DNA of 64,000 bases, taken from contig NZ_JAKJSO010000017.1 of NCBI RefSeq assembly GCF_050337045.1, positions 62,001 to 126,000 on the forward strand, written 5' to 3'. Position numbers and translations under genes: made by a program. A model generated the notes under the pieces. That model was not told where the DNA came from, ran no database searches, and saw nothing but the letters and a program-made list of their open reading frames with translations. This stretch comes from Photobacterium kagoshimensis (GTDB lineage Bacteria; Pseudomonadota; Gammaproteobacteria; Enterobacterales; Vibrionaceae). Positions 49,668-58,813 of this stretch are shown in pieces (position 1 is the stretch's first letter; each line of letters starts with the position of its first letter).

Positions 49668-50576
49668 TTATTGAAAACGCATCGACAAATCCATGGCTTT
49701 TAAGTGCTTAGTGAGTGCACCAACCGAAATGTAGTCCACCCCCGTTTCAGCAAATTCACGAATGGTCTCAAGCGTTACGTTGCCTGAGTTTTCTAAGGCT
49801 GCGCGACCTGCGTTAATTTTAACGGCTTCACGCATCATCGCGGTGGTGAAATTATCGAGCATGATAATATCAGCGCCCGCGTCAATGGCTTGTTGCAGCT
49901 CAGCTAAGCTTTCGGTTTCTACTTCGACTGGCTTGCCAGGGTTTAACTGCTTGGCAGTGCTGATCGCTTCATTAATACCGCCACAGGCAATAATGTGGTT
50001 TTCTTTGATTAAGTAGGCATCGAACACCCCGATGCGGTGGTTGTAACCGCCACCACAGGTCACCGCATATTTAAGGGCGCTGCGCAGACCCGGAATGGTT
50101 TTACGGGTATCGAGTAGGCGAGTATGGGTGCCTTCAAGCTGTTTGGCGTAGGTTGCCACCGTTGTTGCACAGCCTGACAGGGTTTGGATGAAGTTCATCG
50201 CATTACGCTCACCCGTTAACAGAATGCGTGATGGGCCAGATAGAGTACACAAGGTTTGGTTTGGTTCGACGGTATCGCCATCTTGGACATGCCATTCAAT
50301 GGTCACTTGGCTACCAAGTTGCCTAAACACTTCTTCTGCCCATAACTGACCGCAAAACACACCATGTTCACGAGTAATAATCGTAGCCACGCCTTGGCTA
50401 TCTGCTGGGATCAAGCTTGCAGTAATATCATGTTCGGGATTGATTGGCTCACCAACTTCGCCGCCCAAATCTTCACGCAACGTTTCTGTGACTGCACGAG
50501 TAATTTCTTGCGGGAGTTGTTGTTTTAGGTAGGCTAAACGCGCTTGGCTATCGTGATTTTGTTCCATCTTGGTCAT
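49668..50576 (-). CDS. nadC: Nicotinate-nucleotide pyrophosphorylase NadC
   Basis: NadC (quinolinate phosphoribosyltransferase) converts quinolinate and PRPP to nicotinate mononucleotide in NAD synthesis. The product has the N-terminal LREDLGGEVGEPINPEHDIT and the catalytic barrel motifs RKTIPGLRSALKYAVTCGGGYNHR. KENHI, VEVETESL, DIIMLDNF and the C-terminal YISVGALTKH follow. I chose the ATG at 50576 (302 residues; E. coli 297). The frame stays open for 35 more codons upstream, but those residues do not resemble NadC. It is divergent from ampD. Confidence 0.94.
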   Translation of the reverse strand: MTKMEQNHDSQARLAYLKQQLPQEITRAVTETLREDLGGEVGEPINPEHDITASLIPADSQGVATIITREHGVFCGQLWAEEVFRQLGSQVTIEWHVQDGDTVEPNQTLCTLSGPSRILLTGERNAMNFIQTLSGCATTVATYAKQLEGTHTRLLDTRKTIPGLRSALKYAVTCGGGYNHRIGVFDAYLIKENHIIACGGINEAISTAKQLNPGKPVEVETESLAELQQAIDAGADIIMLDNFTTAMMREAVKINAGRAALENSGNVTLETIREFAETGVDYISVGALTKHLKAMDLSMRFQ

Positions 50577-50754
50577 GCTGTATCCGTCACTATGGGTTGA
50601 GTCTGTAGGCTGAGCGGGTGAAAGAGTCACTGCTCTTTTACAATGATGGATCATACCGCGACTGGTTCTTTGTTGCAGCAATTTCAGTGCAAGGTGTGAT
50701 TTGTTGCGGTTGTGACTAAAATAGCCTTGTTATAACTGAGCGAGAATCCCTGTA

Positions 50755-51324
50755 ATGAAGACGTTAGCTATTCAAGCCGATCACTGGCTGAGCGGTGTAA
50801 AGCATGTACCATCTCCTTTTTATGATGCACGGCCACAAGGCGAAATGGTTTCGCTGCTGGTGGTGCACAATATCAGTTTGCCGCCAGGGCAGTTTGGTGG
50901 TCCTTATATAGAGCAATTGTTTACGGGCACGCTTAACCCTGACGAACATCCCTATTTTGAGTTAATTTCAGCATTTCGCGTGTCTGCTCACTGTTTAATT
51001 AGACGAAATGGCGATATCATTCAGTTTGTACCACTAGATTGTCGTGCTTGGCATGCGGGTATTTCCCAATTCGCGAAGCGTGAGCGATGCAACGATTTTT
51101 CGATAGGCATCGAACTGGAAGGCACGGATACCCTCCCTTATACCCAAGCTCAGTATGCATCACTCACTGAGTTATCCCGGGTGCTGATGGACTACTACCC
51201 ACATATTGATACCTCACGGATCACCGGTCATGAATTTATTGCCCCTGGGCGTAAAACTGATCCGGGATTGGCGTTTGATTGGTATGCGTTTAAAACTGCA
51301 TTGATTGGAAGTGACGTTAATTAG
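50755..51324 (+). CDS. ampD: 1,6-anhydro-MurNAc-L-alanine amidase AmpD
   Basis: AmpD is the cytoplasmic zinc amidase of peptidoglycan recycling; it cleaves anhydro-muropeptides and thereby limits AmpR-type beta-lactamase induction. The 189-residue protein is an Amidase_2 domain. The zinc ligands are visible in LVVHNISL (His near residue 40) and GHEFIAPGRKTDPG (His and Asp near residue 160), and the catalytic Glu region is IGIELEGTD. No AmpG, AmpR or AmpC is in the window. The nadC/ampD divergent pair beside pilA is a common gammaproteobacterial order. Confidence 0.95.
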   Translation: MKTLAIQADHWLSGVKHVPSPFYDARPQGEMVSLLVVHNISLPPGQFGGPYIEQLFTGTLNPDEHPYFELISAFRVSAHCLIRRNGDIIQFVPLDCRAWHAGISQFAKRERCNDFSIGIELEGTDTLPYTQAQYASLTELSRVLMDYYPHIDTSRITGHEFIAPGRKTDPGLAFDWYAFKTALIGSDVN

Positions 51325-51345
51325 TTGATGAAAAGGGCCAAGCTT

Positions 51346-51362
51346 AATTGGTCTGACCATTT
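51346..51362. promoter_or_regulatory. Second PdhR-type palindrome (upstream site)
   Basis: AATTGGT-CTG-ACCATTT differs from the PdhR consensus AATTGGT-N3-ACCAATT at one base. It lies 22 bp after the ampD stop and is centred 189 bp upstream of the perfect site. Confidence 0.6.
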
Positions 51363-51491
51363 ACTAAACGATAGTAACAAAAAGCTTTCTCAATTGTTTC
51401 GAGCTGTGAATTAATTTGTTTTAATAAGTTTTCACAAGTTGAAATTTTTGTTAAATCCCCCTTTGTTCTATGATTTCAGTCAAGTCGCTGG

Positions 51492-51519
51492 TGGACATCT
51501 AAAAAAAATTCTGTAAACT
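51492..51519 (+). promoter_or_regulatory. Putative pdhR-ace promoter
   Basis: TGGACA (51492-51497, five of six) and TAAACT (51514-51519, four of six) are 16 bp apart. A start near 51526 would put the perfect PdhR palindrome about 10-25 bp downstream, the E. coli layout in which PdhR blocks the promoter. Confidence 0.5.
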
Positions 51520-51534
51520 TTCAACTAATTCGTA

Positions 51535-51551
51535 AATTGGTAATACCAATT
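51535..51551. promoter_or_regulatory. PdhR operator, perfect palindrome
   Basis: AATTGGTAATACCAATT is an exact match to the E. coli PdhR consensus AATTGGT-N3-ACCAATT. It lies 57 bp before the pdhR ATG. PdhR binding there is relieved by pyruvate in E. coli. Confidence 0.9.
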
Positions 51552-51607
51552 ACCCGCATAGCGGACTGGCCTGAAACGCGGTTAAGTATAAGAACGATAA
51601 AGATAAA

Positions 51608-52381
51608 ATGACTTATAAACGCATTCGTCAACCTAAGCTCTCTGATGCTATCGAGCAGGAAATAGAGCGATTGATCCTGGAGGGTACCTTATCCCCAGGG
51701 CAGCAATTGCCACCTGAACGTGAATTAGCTAAGCAGTTTGATGTATCACGCCCGTCTGTTCGCGAAGCAATTCAGCGCTTAGAAGCGAAAAATCTACTGA
51801 CTCGCCGTCAAGGTGGCGGCACATTTGTTACAGAAAAGCTATGGCAGAGCTTTTCTGAACCCCTGTTAGATTTGTTAGCGGCGCACCCTGAAACTCAGCT
51901 AGATTTACTGGAAGCGCGTCATGCGCTGGAAGGACTAGCAGCTTACTACGCAGCACTGCGGGGTAATGAACAAGATTTTACTCGTATTCGTGACTGCCAT
52001 GCACGGATACAAGACGCTCAGCAGCAAGGTGATTTACCAGCAGAAGCTGCCGCGGTTATGCAATACCTGATTGCCGTTACTGAATCGGCACATAACGTGG
52101 TATTGCTTCATATCATCCGCAGCCTTGCCCCTATGCTAGAGCAAAACGTATTACAAAACTTTGAACTCCTAAATCGCCGCCCAGAGGTGGTCATGAAGGT
52201 GAGCAAACATCGAGCCGATATTGTGCAGGCGATTGTTTCTGGTGAGCCGATTAAGGCTCGTGAAGCATCGCACGCACATTTGGCTTACATCGAGGAAACA
52301 TTGTTGGATTTATCGCGTGAAGATAGCAGACGTGAACGCTCTCTTCGTCGGATTCAACAACGCAAGGATGGGCTGGATTAG
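51608..52381 (+). CDS. pdhR: Pyruvate-sensing transcriptional repressor PdhR
   Basis: PdhR is a GntR/FadR-family repressor of the pyruvate dehydrogenase operon that releases DNA when pyruvate binds. The 257-residue protein has an N-terminal winged helix (LSPGQQLPPERELAKQFDVS, then RPSVREAIQRLEAKNLLTRR). A C-terminal helical FCD domain follows, ending in a basic tail (SREDSRRERSLRRIQQRK). Its own promoter region carries a perfect PdhR palindrome, so it is very likely autoregulated together with aceEF. aceE starts 138 bp after it. Confidence 0.96.
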   Translation: MTYKRIRQPKLSDAIEQEIERLILEGTLSPGQQLPPERELAKQFDVSRPSVREAIQRLEAKNLLTRRQGGGTFVTEKLWQSFSEPLLDLLAAHPETQLDLLEARHALEGLAAYYAALRGNEQDFTRIRDCHARIQDAQQQGDLPAEAAAVMQYLIAVTESAHNVVLLHIIRSLAPMLEQNVLQNFELLNRRPEVVMKVSKHRADIVQAIVSGEPIKAREASHAHLAYIEETLLDLSREDSRRERSLRRIQQRKDGLD

Positions 52382-52519
52382 TGCCTTCATAACTATAACG
52401 AAGGGTATTGACCAGTCGCGACAATATATCAGTCGTCATAACTATCTGATCTCACAAGAGTCGATAGTTATGATGATTGGTATTAAGTTTTGTAGATTAT
52501 CAACGAAAGGATAGATCGC

Positions 52520-55183
52520 ATGTCTGAAGTCATGAAGAATGACGTTGACGCACTTGAAACTCAAGAGTGGCTAGAAGCTCTTGAATCAGTCGTTCGTGAA
52601 GAAGGTGTAGAACGTGCCCAGTACCTGCTAGAGCAAGTACTAGATAAAGCGCGTTTAGACGGTGTAGATATGGCTACGGGCATTACTACCAATTACATCA
52701 ATACGATTCCAGCAGCACAAGAACCTGCTTACCCAGGTGACACAACACTTGAGCGTCGTATTCGTTCCATTATCCGTTGGAACGCAATCATGATCGTACT
52801 ACGTGCTTCTAAGAAAGATTTAGACCTAGGTGGCCACATGGCTTCTTACCAGTCTGCTTCTGCATTCTACGAAGTATGTTTCAACCACTTCTTCCGTGCG
52901 CCAAACGAAGTAGATGGTGGCGATTTAGTTTACTACCAGGGCCACATCTCTCCAGGTATCTATTCTCGCGCATTTGTTGAAGGCCGCCTAACTGAAGAGC
53001 AGCTAGATAACTTCCGTCAAGAAGTTGATGGTAAAGGTATCCCTTCATACCCGCACCCTAAACTAATGCCTGAATTCTGGCAGTTCCCAACTGTTTCTAT
53101 GGGTCTAGGTCCTATCTCTGCTATCTACCAAGCACGTTTCCTTAAGTACCTTAACGGTCGTGGCTTGAAAGATACTTCTGCTCAACGTGTTTACGCGTTC
53201 TTGGGCGATGGTGAGATGGATGAGCCAGAATCACGTGGTGCTATTTCTTTCGCTGCGCGTGAGAAACTAGACAACCTATGTTTCCTAATCAACTGTAACC
53301 TACAACGTCTTGACGGCCCTGTAATGGGTAACGGCAAGATCATTCAAGAGCTAGAAGGCCTATTCAAAGGTGCTGGCTGGAATGTGGTTAAAGTGGTTTG
53401 GGGTAACAACTGGGACGCGCTACTAGCGAAAGACACTACCGGTAAGCTTCTTCAACTAATGAACGAAACTATCGATGGTGACTACCAGACATTCAAATCT
53501 AAAGATGGCGCTTATGTACGTGAGCACTTCTTTGGTAAGTACCCAGAAACAGCGGCACTAGTTGCTGACATGACTGATGACGAAATCTTCGCGCTTAAGC
53601 GTGGTGGTCACGAGTCATCTAAGCTGTTCGCTGCGTTCAACAACGCAAAAGAAACAGACGGTAAACCAACTGTAATCCTAGCTAAAACCGTTAAAGGTTA
53701 CGGCATGGGTGATGCAGCTGAAGGTAAAAACATCGCGCACGGCGTGAAGAAAATGGACATGACTCATGTTCTTCACCTACGTGATCGTCTAGGCCTTGAA
53801 GATATCCTTTCAGATGAAAAAGTAAGCGAACTACCTTACCTGAAACTGGAAGAAGGTTCTGCAGAGTACAACTACCTGCACGCTCGTCGTAACGCACTAC
53901 ACGGTTACACGCCTAAGCGTCTACCTAACTTCACGCAAGAGTTCAAAGTACCTGAGCTAGAAGACTTTGCTCCGCTACTGGGCGAGCAAAAGCGTGATAT
54001 CTCTACCACTATGGCTTACGTACGTACGCTTAACATCCTGCTTAAAGATAAGAACATCGGTAAGAACATTGTTCCTATTATCTGTGATGAAGCGCGTACC
54101 TTTGGTATGGAAGGTCTATTCCGTCAGGTTGGTATTTACAACCCACACGGTCAAGAATACACGCCAGAAGACCGCGGTGTAGTGTCTTACTACAAAGAAG
54201 CGACTTCAGGTCAGGTACTGCAAGAAGGTATCAACGAACTAGGTTCAATGGCATCTTGGGTTGCTGCTGCAACATCTTACAGCACCAACGATCTACCAAT
54301 GATCCCATTCTACATCTACTACTCAATGTTCGGTTTCCAACGTATTGGTGACATGGCATGGCTAGCAGGTGACCAACAAGCACGTGGCTTCCTATTAGGT
54401 GCTACTGCTGGTCGTACAACGCTAAATGGTGAAGGTCTTCAGCACGAAGATGGCCACTCACACATCATGGCGAACACAGTGCCTAACTGTATCTCTTACG
54501 ACCCAACGTTTGCTTACGAGCTAGCGGTTATCATGCAAGACGGTATCCGTCGCATGTACGGTGAGAACCAAGAGAACGTTTACTACTACCTAACAGTAAT
54601 GAACGAAAACTACGCAATGCCAGCAATGCCAGAAGGCGCTGAAGAAGGCATCCGTAAGGGTATCTACAAGCTAGAATCTTACGCAGGCGATAAGAAAGTT
54701 CAGCTAATGAGCTCTGGTACTATCATGAATGAAGTACGTAAAGCAGCTCAAATCCTAAGCGACGACTACGGTGTTGCATCTGACGTTTACTCAGTAACTT
54801 CATTCAATGAACTTACTCGTGACGGTCAAGATGCTGAGCGTTACAACATGCTACACCCAGAAGCAGAGCAAAAAGTACCTTACATCACAACTGCGATGGG
54901 TACTGAGCCAGCAATCGCTGCGACGGATTACATGAAGAACTACGCAGAGCAAGTACGTGCATTCATGCCGTCTGAATCTTTCAAAGTTCTTGGTACTGAT
55001 GGTTTCGGTCGTTCTGACAGCCGTGAGAACCTACGTCGTCACTTCGAAGTTAACGCAGGCTACGTGGTAGTTGCTGCTCTAACTGAACTGGCTAACCGTG
55101 GTGATGTTGCGAAATCTGTAGTTGCAGAAGCAATTGCTAAATTCAACATCGACGCTGACAAGATCAACCCGCTATACGCGTAA
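52520..55183 (+). CDS. aceE: Pyruvate dehydrogenase E1 component
   Basis: AceE is the homodimeric thiamine-diphosphate E1 of the pyruvate dehydrogenase complex: it decarboxylates pyruvate and reductively acetylates the E2 lipoyl groups. The 887-residue length equals that of E. coli. It has GHMASYQSASAFYEVCFNHF and the ThDP motif FLGDGEMDEPES continuing to NLCFLINCNLQRLDGPV. The pyrimidine-domain LQEGINELGSM and GEGLQHEDGHSH follow. AAAGGA precedes the ATG. Codon use is extremely biased (CTA for Leu, CGT for Arg), indicating high expression. Confidence 0.98.
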   Translation: MSEVMKNDVDALETQEWLEALESVVREEGVERAQYLLEQVLDKARLDGVDMATGITTNYINTIPAAQEPAYPGDTTLERRIRSIIRWNAIMIVLRASKKDLDLGGHMASYQSASAFYEVCFNHFFRAPNEVDGGDLVYYQGHISPGIYSRAFVEGRLTEEQLDNFRQEVDGKGIPSYPHPKLMPEFWQFPTVSMGLGPISAIYQARFLKYLNGRGLKDTSAQRVYAFLGDGEMDEPESRGAISFAAREKLDNLCFLINCNLQRLDGPVMGNGKIIQELEGLFKGAGWNVVKVVWGNNWDALLAKDTTGKLLQLMNETIDGDYQTFKSKDGAYVREHFFGKYPETAALVADMTDDEIFALKRGGHESSKLFAAFNNAKETDGKPTVILAKTVKGYGMGDAAEGKNIAHGVKKMDMTHVLHLRDRLGLEDILSDEKVSELPYLKLEEGSAEYNYLHARRNALHGYTPKRLPNFTQEFKVPELEDFAPLLGEQKRDISTTMAYVRTLNILLKDKNIGKNIVPIICDEARTFGMEGLFRQVGIYNPHGQEYTPEDRGVVSYYKEATSGQVLQEGINELGSMASWVAAATSYSTNDLPMIPFYIYYSMFGFQRIGDMAWLAGDQQARGFLLGATAGRTTLNGEGLQHEDGHSHIMANTVPNCISYDPTFAYELAVIMQDGIRRMYGENQENVYYYLTVMNENYAMPAMPEGAEEGIRKGIYKLESYAGDKKVQLMSSGTIMNEVRKAAQILSDDYGVASDVYSVTSFNELTRDGQDAERYNMLHPEAEQKVPYITTAMGTEPAIAATDYMKNYAEQVRAFMPSESFKVLGTDGFGRSDSRENLRRHFEVNAGYVVVAALTELANRGDVAKSVVAEAIAKFNIDADKINPLYA

Positions 55184-55196
55184 GAGGCAATAAAAC

Positions 55197-57077
55197 ATGG
55201 CAATCGAAATTAATGTACCTGACATTGGTGCGGACGAGGTTGAAGTAACTGAGATTCTTGTTAGCGTTGGCGACAAGGTTGAAGAAGAGCAATCTCTGAT
55301 CACTGTAGAAGGCGACAAGGCTTCTATGGAAGTACCAGCTTCTCAGGCGGGTATCGTTAAAGAAATCAAAATCGCAGAAGGCGACTCGGTTTCTACTGGC
55401 TCTCTTATCATGATCTTTGAAGCTGAAGGCGCAGCGACTCCAGCTCCTGTAGCTGAAGCGGCGGCACCTGTTGCAGCTCCAGTAGCGGCGGCAGCAGCTG
55501 AACTGAAAGAAGTTCACGTACCGGATATCGGTGGCGACGAAGTAGAAGTGACTGAAATCATGGTAGCTATCGGCGACAGTATCGAAGAAGAGCAATCTCT
55601 TCTTACGGTTGAAGGCGATAAAGCATCAATGGAAGTACCAGCACCTTTTGCTGGTGTTCTAAAAGAAATTAAAATTGCAGCGGGCGACAAAGTATCTACT
55701 GGTTCTCTAGTCATGATCTTTGAAGTTGCGGGTTCTGGTGCACCAGTTGCTCCAGCAGCAGTTGAAGCGCCAGTAGCGCCAGTAGCGGCAGCAGCGTCTG
55801 CAGCAAAAGAAGTTAACGTACCAGACATCGGCGGTGATGAAGTAGAAGTTACTGAAATCATGGTTGCTGTTGGCGATACAGTGGAAGAAGAGCAATCTCT
55901 TATCACTGTTGAAGGTGACAAAGCTTCTATGGAAGTTCCAGCACCGTTCGCAGGTACAATTAAAGAAATCAAGATTGCAGCTGGCGACAAAGTGTCAACT
56001 GGCTCACTAATCATGGTCTTTGAAGTTGCGGGCGCAGCACCTGCACCAGTTGCAGCGGCACCTGCTCCGGCAGCAGCACCAGCTCCTGCGGCGGCACCTG
56101 CTAAAGCAGCGGCACCAGCAGTAACAGGCGAGTTCGAAGCAAACAACGAGTACGCTCACGCCTCTCCAGTTGTTCGTCGTCTTGCACGTGAGTTCGGTGT
56201 AAACCTTGCGAAAGTGAAAGGTACTGGCCGTAAGAACCGCATCCAAAAAGAAGATGTTCAAAACTTCGTTAAAGATGCACTTAAGCGTCTTGAGTCTGGT
56301 GCGGCAGCAGCAGGCAATGGCGACGGTTCTGCGCTTGGTCTACTACCATGGCCAAAAGTTGATTTCAGCAAGTTTGGTGAAACTGAGCTTCAGAAACTGT
56401 CTCGTATCAAGAAGATCTCTGGCGCTAACCTGCACCGTAACTGGGTAATGATCCCGCACGTTACACAGTGGGATAATGCAGATATCACAGCGCTAGAAGC
56501 ATTCCGTAAAGAACAGAATGCAATCGAAGCGAAGAAAGATACAGGCATGAAGATCACACCACTTGTGTTCATCATGAAAGCAGTTGCGAAAGCACTAGAA
56601 GCATTCCCAGCGTTTAACTCTTCGCTTTCTGAAGACGGTGAAAACCTAATTCTTAAGAAGTACGTTAACGTAGGTATCGCAGTTGATACGCCAAATGGCC
56701 TAGTTGTTCCTGTATTTAAAGACGTGAACAAAAAAGGCATTTACGAGCTTTCTGAAGAGCTAATGGCTATTTCTAAGAAAGCACGTGCTGGTAAGCTAAC
56801 TGCATCTGACATGCAAGGTGGCTGTTTCACTATCTCTAGCCTTGGTGGCTTAGGTGGTACTGCGTTCACACCAATCGTGAATGCACCAGAAGTAGGTATC
56901 CTAGGTGTATCTAAGTCTGAAATGAAACCAGTATGGAACGGCAAGGACTTCGAACCTCGCCTAATGCTTCCTCTATCACTATCTTACGATCACCGTGTGA
57001 TCGATGGTGCTGAAGGTGCACGTTTCATCACTTACCTAAATGGTTGTCTATCAGACATTCGCCGTTTAGTGCTTTAA
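55197..57077 (+). CDS. aceF: Dihydrolipoamide acetyltransferase E2 of pyruvate dehydrogenase
   Basis: AceF is the E2 core of the complex and transfers acetyl groups from lipoyl arms to CoA. The 626-residue protein has three N-terminal lipoyl domains about 100 residues apart. Each has the GDKASMEVP motif, with lipoylated lysines at about 41, 142 and 242, separated by flexible Ala/Pro linkers. The peripheral subunit-binding domain follows (ASPVVRRLAREFGVNLAKV), then the catalytic domain ending SYDHRVIDGAEGARF, which holds the active His and Asp. It lies 13 bp after aceE. Confidence 0.98.
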   Translation: MAIEINVPDIGADEVEVTEILVSVGDKVEEEQSLITVEGDKASMEVPASQAGIVKEIKIAEGDSVSTGSLIMIFEAEGAATPAPVAEAAAPVAAPVAAAAAELKEVHVPDIGGDEVEVTEIMVAIGDSIEEEQSLLTVEGDKASMEVPAPFAGVLKEIKIAAGDKVSTGSLVMIFEVAGSGAPVAPAAVEAPVAPVAAAASAAKEVNVPDIGGDEVEVTEIMVAVGDTVEEEQSLITVEGDKASMEVPAPFAGTIKEIKIAAGDKVSTGSLIMVFEVAGAAPAPVAAAPAPAAAPAPAAAPAKAAAPAVTGEFEANNEYAHASPVVRRLAREFGVNLAKVKGTGRKNRIQKEDVQNFVKDALKRLESGAAAAGNGDGSALGLLPWPKVDFSKFGETELQKLSRIKKISGANLHRNWVMIPHVTQWDNADITALEAFRKEQNAIEAKKDTGMKITPLVFIMKAVAKALEAFPAFNSSLSEDGENLILKKYVNVGIAVDTPNGLVVPVFKDVNKKGIYELSEELMAISKKARAGKLTASDMQGGCFTISSLGGLGGTAFTPIVNAPEVGILGVSKSEMKPVWNGKDFEPRLMLPLSLSYDHRVIDGAEGARFITYLNGCLSDIRRLVL

Positions 57078-57094
57078 GGTTTCAATCGCAACGT

Positions 57095-57118
57095 CCATGC
57101 CTGTAATAACAGGCATGG
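57095..57118 (+). promoter_or_regulatory. Perfect hairpin between aceF and lpdA
   Basis: CCATGCCTGT and ACAGGCATGG pair perfectly over 10 bp around AATA, 17 bp after the aceF stop. No T-run follows (AATTGTTGTG), so it is not a typical terminator. It may protect the aceEF mRNA 3' end, mark a processing site or cause partial termination. Confidence 0.55.
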
Positions 57119-57260
57119 AATTGTTGTGCAGCTCACAGGCTATGGCAATTTACTTTTCAGTTTGTTAACACCTCTGTAAACTTGTTAGCTAACTGAAAGA
57201 AAAAGTAGAACATAAAAGAACATCGCCTGTTAGGGATATAAGACTTACAACGAGGTCATG

Positions 57261-58688
57261 ATGAGTAAAGAAATTAAAGCTCAGGTAGTGGTATTGGGTT
57301 CAGGCCCTGCTGGTTATTCTGCAGCGTTCCGTTGCGCAGACTTAGGTCTGGATACTGTTCTAATCGAAAAATTCAACACCCTAGGTGGTGTATGTCTGAA
57401 CGTGGGTTGTATCCCATCTAAAGCTCTACTTCACGTAGCGAAAGTTATCGAAGAAGCTAAAGCAATGGCTGAACACGGTGTTGTTTTCGGTGAGCCTCAG
57501 ACTGATATCAACAAAATCCGCCTTTGGAAAGACAAAGTAATTACCCAACTAACTGGCGGTCTTGGCGGTATGGCTAAGATGCGTAAAGTTAACATCGTTA
57601 ACGGTTACGGTAAATTTACGGGTCCTAATACGATTGTTGTGGAAGGCGCAGAAGGTCAAACGACTGTAAACTTCGACAACGCAATCATCGCTGCTGGTTC
57701 TCGTCCTATCGAACTTCCGTTCATTCCGCACGAAGATCCACGCATCTGGGATTCAACTGACGCGCTTGAACTGAAAGAAGTACCAGAGAAGCTACTTGTT
57801 ATGGGTGGCGGTATCATCGGCCTAGAAATGGGTACGGTTTACCACTCGCTGGGTTCTCAGATCGACGTTGTTGAAATGTTTGATCAAGTGATCCCTGCTG
57901 CAGATAAAGACATCATCAAAGTCTTCACTAAGCGCATCAAGAAGAAATTCAACCTGATGCTAGAGACGAAAGTAACCGCTGTTGAAGCGAAAGAAGATGG
58001 TATCTACGTTTCAATGGAAGGCAAAAAAGCACCTGCTGAGCCTGTACGTTACGATGCCGTTCTTGTTGCTATCGGTCGTGTGCCAAACGGTAAACTTCTA
58101 GACGCTGAAAAAGCAGGCCTTGAAGTTGACGAGCGTGGCTTCATCAACGTTGATAAGCAAATGCGTACTAACGTACCGCACATTCATGCTATCGGTGATA
58201 TCGTTGGTCAACCAATGCTTGCTCACAAAGGTGTGCATGAAGGTCACGTAGCGGCTGAAGTTATTTCTGGTAAGAAGCACTACTTCGATCCTAAAGTTAT
58301 TCCTTCAATTGCCTACACTGAGCCAGAAGTTGCGTGGGTTGGTAAGACTGAGAAAGAAGCGAAAGCTGAAGGTCTAAACTACGAAGTGGCGACTTTCCCT
58401 TGGGCTGCTTCTGGTCGTGCAATCGCATCTGATTGTGCTGACGGTATGACGAAGATGATCTTCGACAAAGACACGCACCGTGTTATCGGTGGTGCTATCG
58501 TTGGTACTAACGGTGGTGAGCTACTAGGTGAAATCGGTCTAGCGATCGAGATGGGTTGTGATGCAGAAGATATCGCACTAACAATCCACGCGCACCCAAC
58601 GCTACACGAATCAATCGGTCTAGCGGCTGAAGTATTTGAAGGCTCAATCACTGACCTGCCAAATGCAAAAGCAGTAAAGCGTAAGTAA
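57261..58688 (+). CDS. lpdA: Dihydrolipoamide dehydrogenase (E3)
   Basis: LpdA reoxidises dihydrolipoyl groups of the pyruvate and 2-oxoglutarate dehydrogenase complexes and of the glycine cleavage system, with FAD and NAD. The 475-residue protein has the FAD-binding VVVLGSGPAGYSAAFRCADL and the redox disulfide GGVCLNVGCIPSKAL. The NAD site (VMGGGIIGLEMGTVYHSLGS) and the catalytic HAHPTLHES near the end are also clear. Of two adjacent ATGs the second (57261) has the better spacing from GAGG. The 180-bp gap after aceF probably holds its own promoter as well. Confidence 0.97.
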   Translation: MSKEIKAQVVVLGSGPAGYSAAFRCADLGLDTVLIEKFNTLGGVCLNVGCIPSKALLHVAKVIEEAKAMAEHGVVFGEPQTDINKIRLWKDKVITQLTGGLGGMAKMRKVNIVNGYGKFTGPNTIVVEGAEGQTTVNFDNAIIAAGSRPIELPFIPHEDPRIWDSTDALELKEVPEKLLVMGGGIIGLEMGTVYHSLGSQIDVVEMFDQVIPAADKDIIKVFTKRIKKKFNLMLETKVTAVEAKEDGIYVSMEGKKAPAEPVRYDAVLVAIGRVPNGKLLDAEKAGLEVDERGFINVDKQMRTNVPHIHAIGDIVGQPMLAHKGVHEGHVAAEVISGKKHYFDPKVIPSIAYTEPEVAWVGKTEKEAKAEGLNYEVATFPWAASGRAIASDCADGMTKMIFDKDTHRVIGGAIVGTNGGELLGEIGLAIEMGCDAEDIALTIHAHPTLHESIGLAAEVFEGSITDLPNAKAVKRK

Positions 58689-58713
58689 TTACCTGGCTGT
58701 TTATTGAATAAGA

Positions 58714-58749
58714 AAAAAGCGCCCCTTTAATGAAGAGGGCGCTTTTTTT
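58714..58749. terminator. Bidirectional terminator between lpdA and aphA
   Basis: AAAAAGCGCCC pairs with GGGCGCTTTTT around a 12-base loop, with T-runs on both strands. It closes the pdh operon and the convergent aphA. Confidence 0.92.
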
Positions 58750-58813
58750 GTATCTGATGCTTCGTCCTAAATATGCTTTAACCAGCAAAAATATTCAGTT
58801 ACTTAGATAGATA

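Noticed and set aside
55197..56040. Repeats about 300 bp apart that could look like a repeat array
   Set aside because: They are the three in-frame lipoyl domains of aceF, not CRISPR or tandem non-coding repeats.
55514..56146. Open frame of 210 codons antisense to aceF, rich in Ala, Thr and Ser
   Set aside because: It mirrors the repeated lipoyl domains and Ala/Pro linkers of aceF. The strongly biased aceF codon use keeps the reverse frame open.
57163..57188. TGTTAA, TGTAAA and TGTTAG repeats before lpdA as ArcA sites
   Set aside because: Spacings of 12 and 8 bp do not fit the usual 11-bp ArcA repeat period, so the match is too weak to call.
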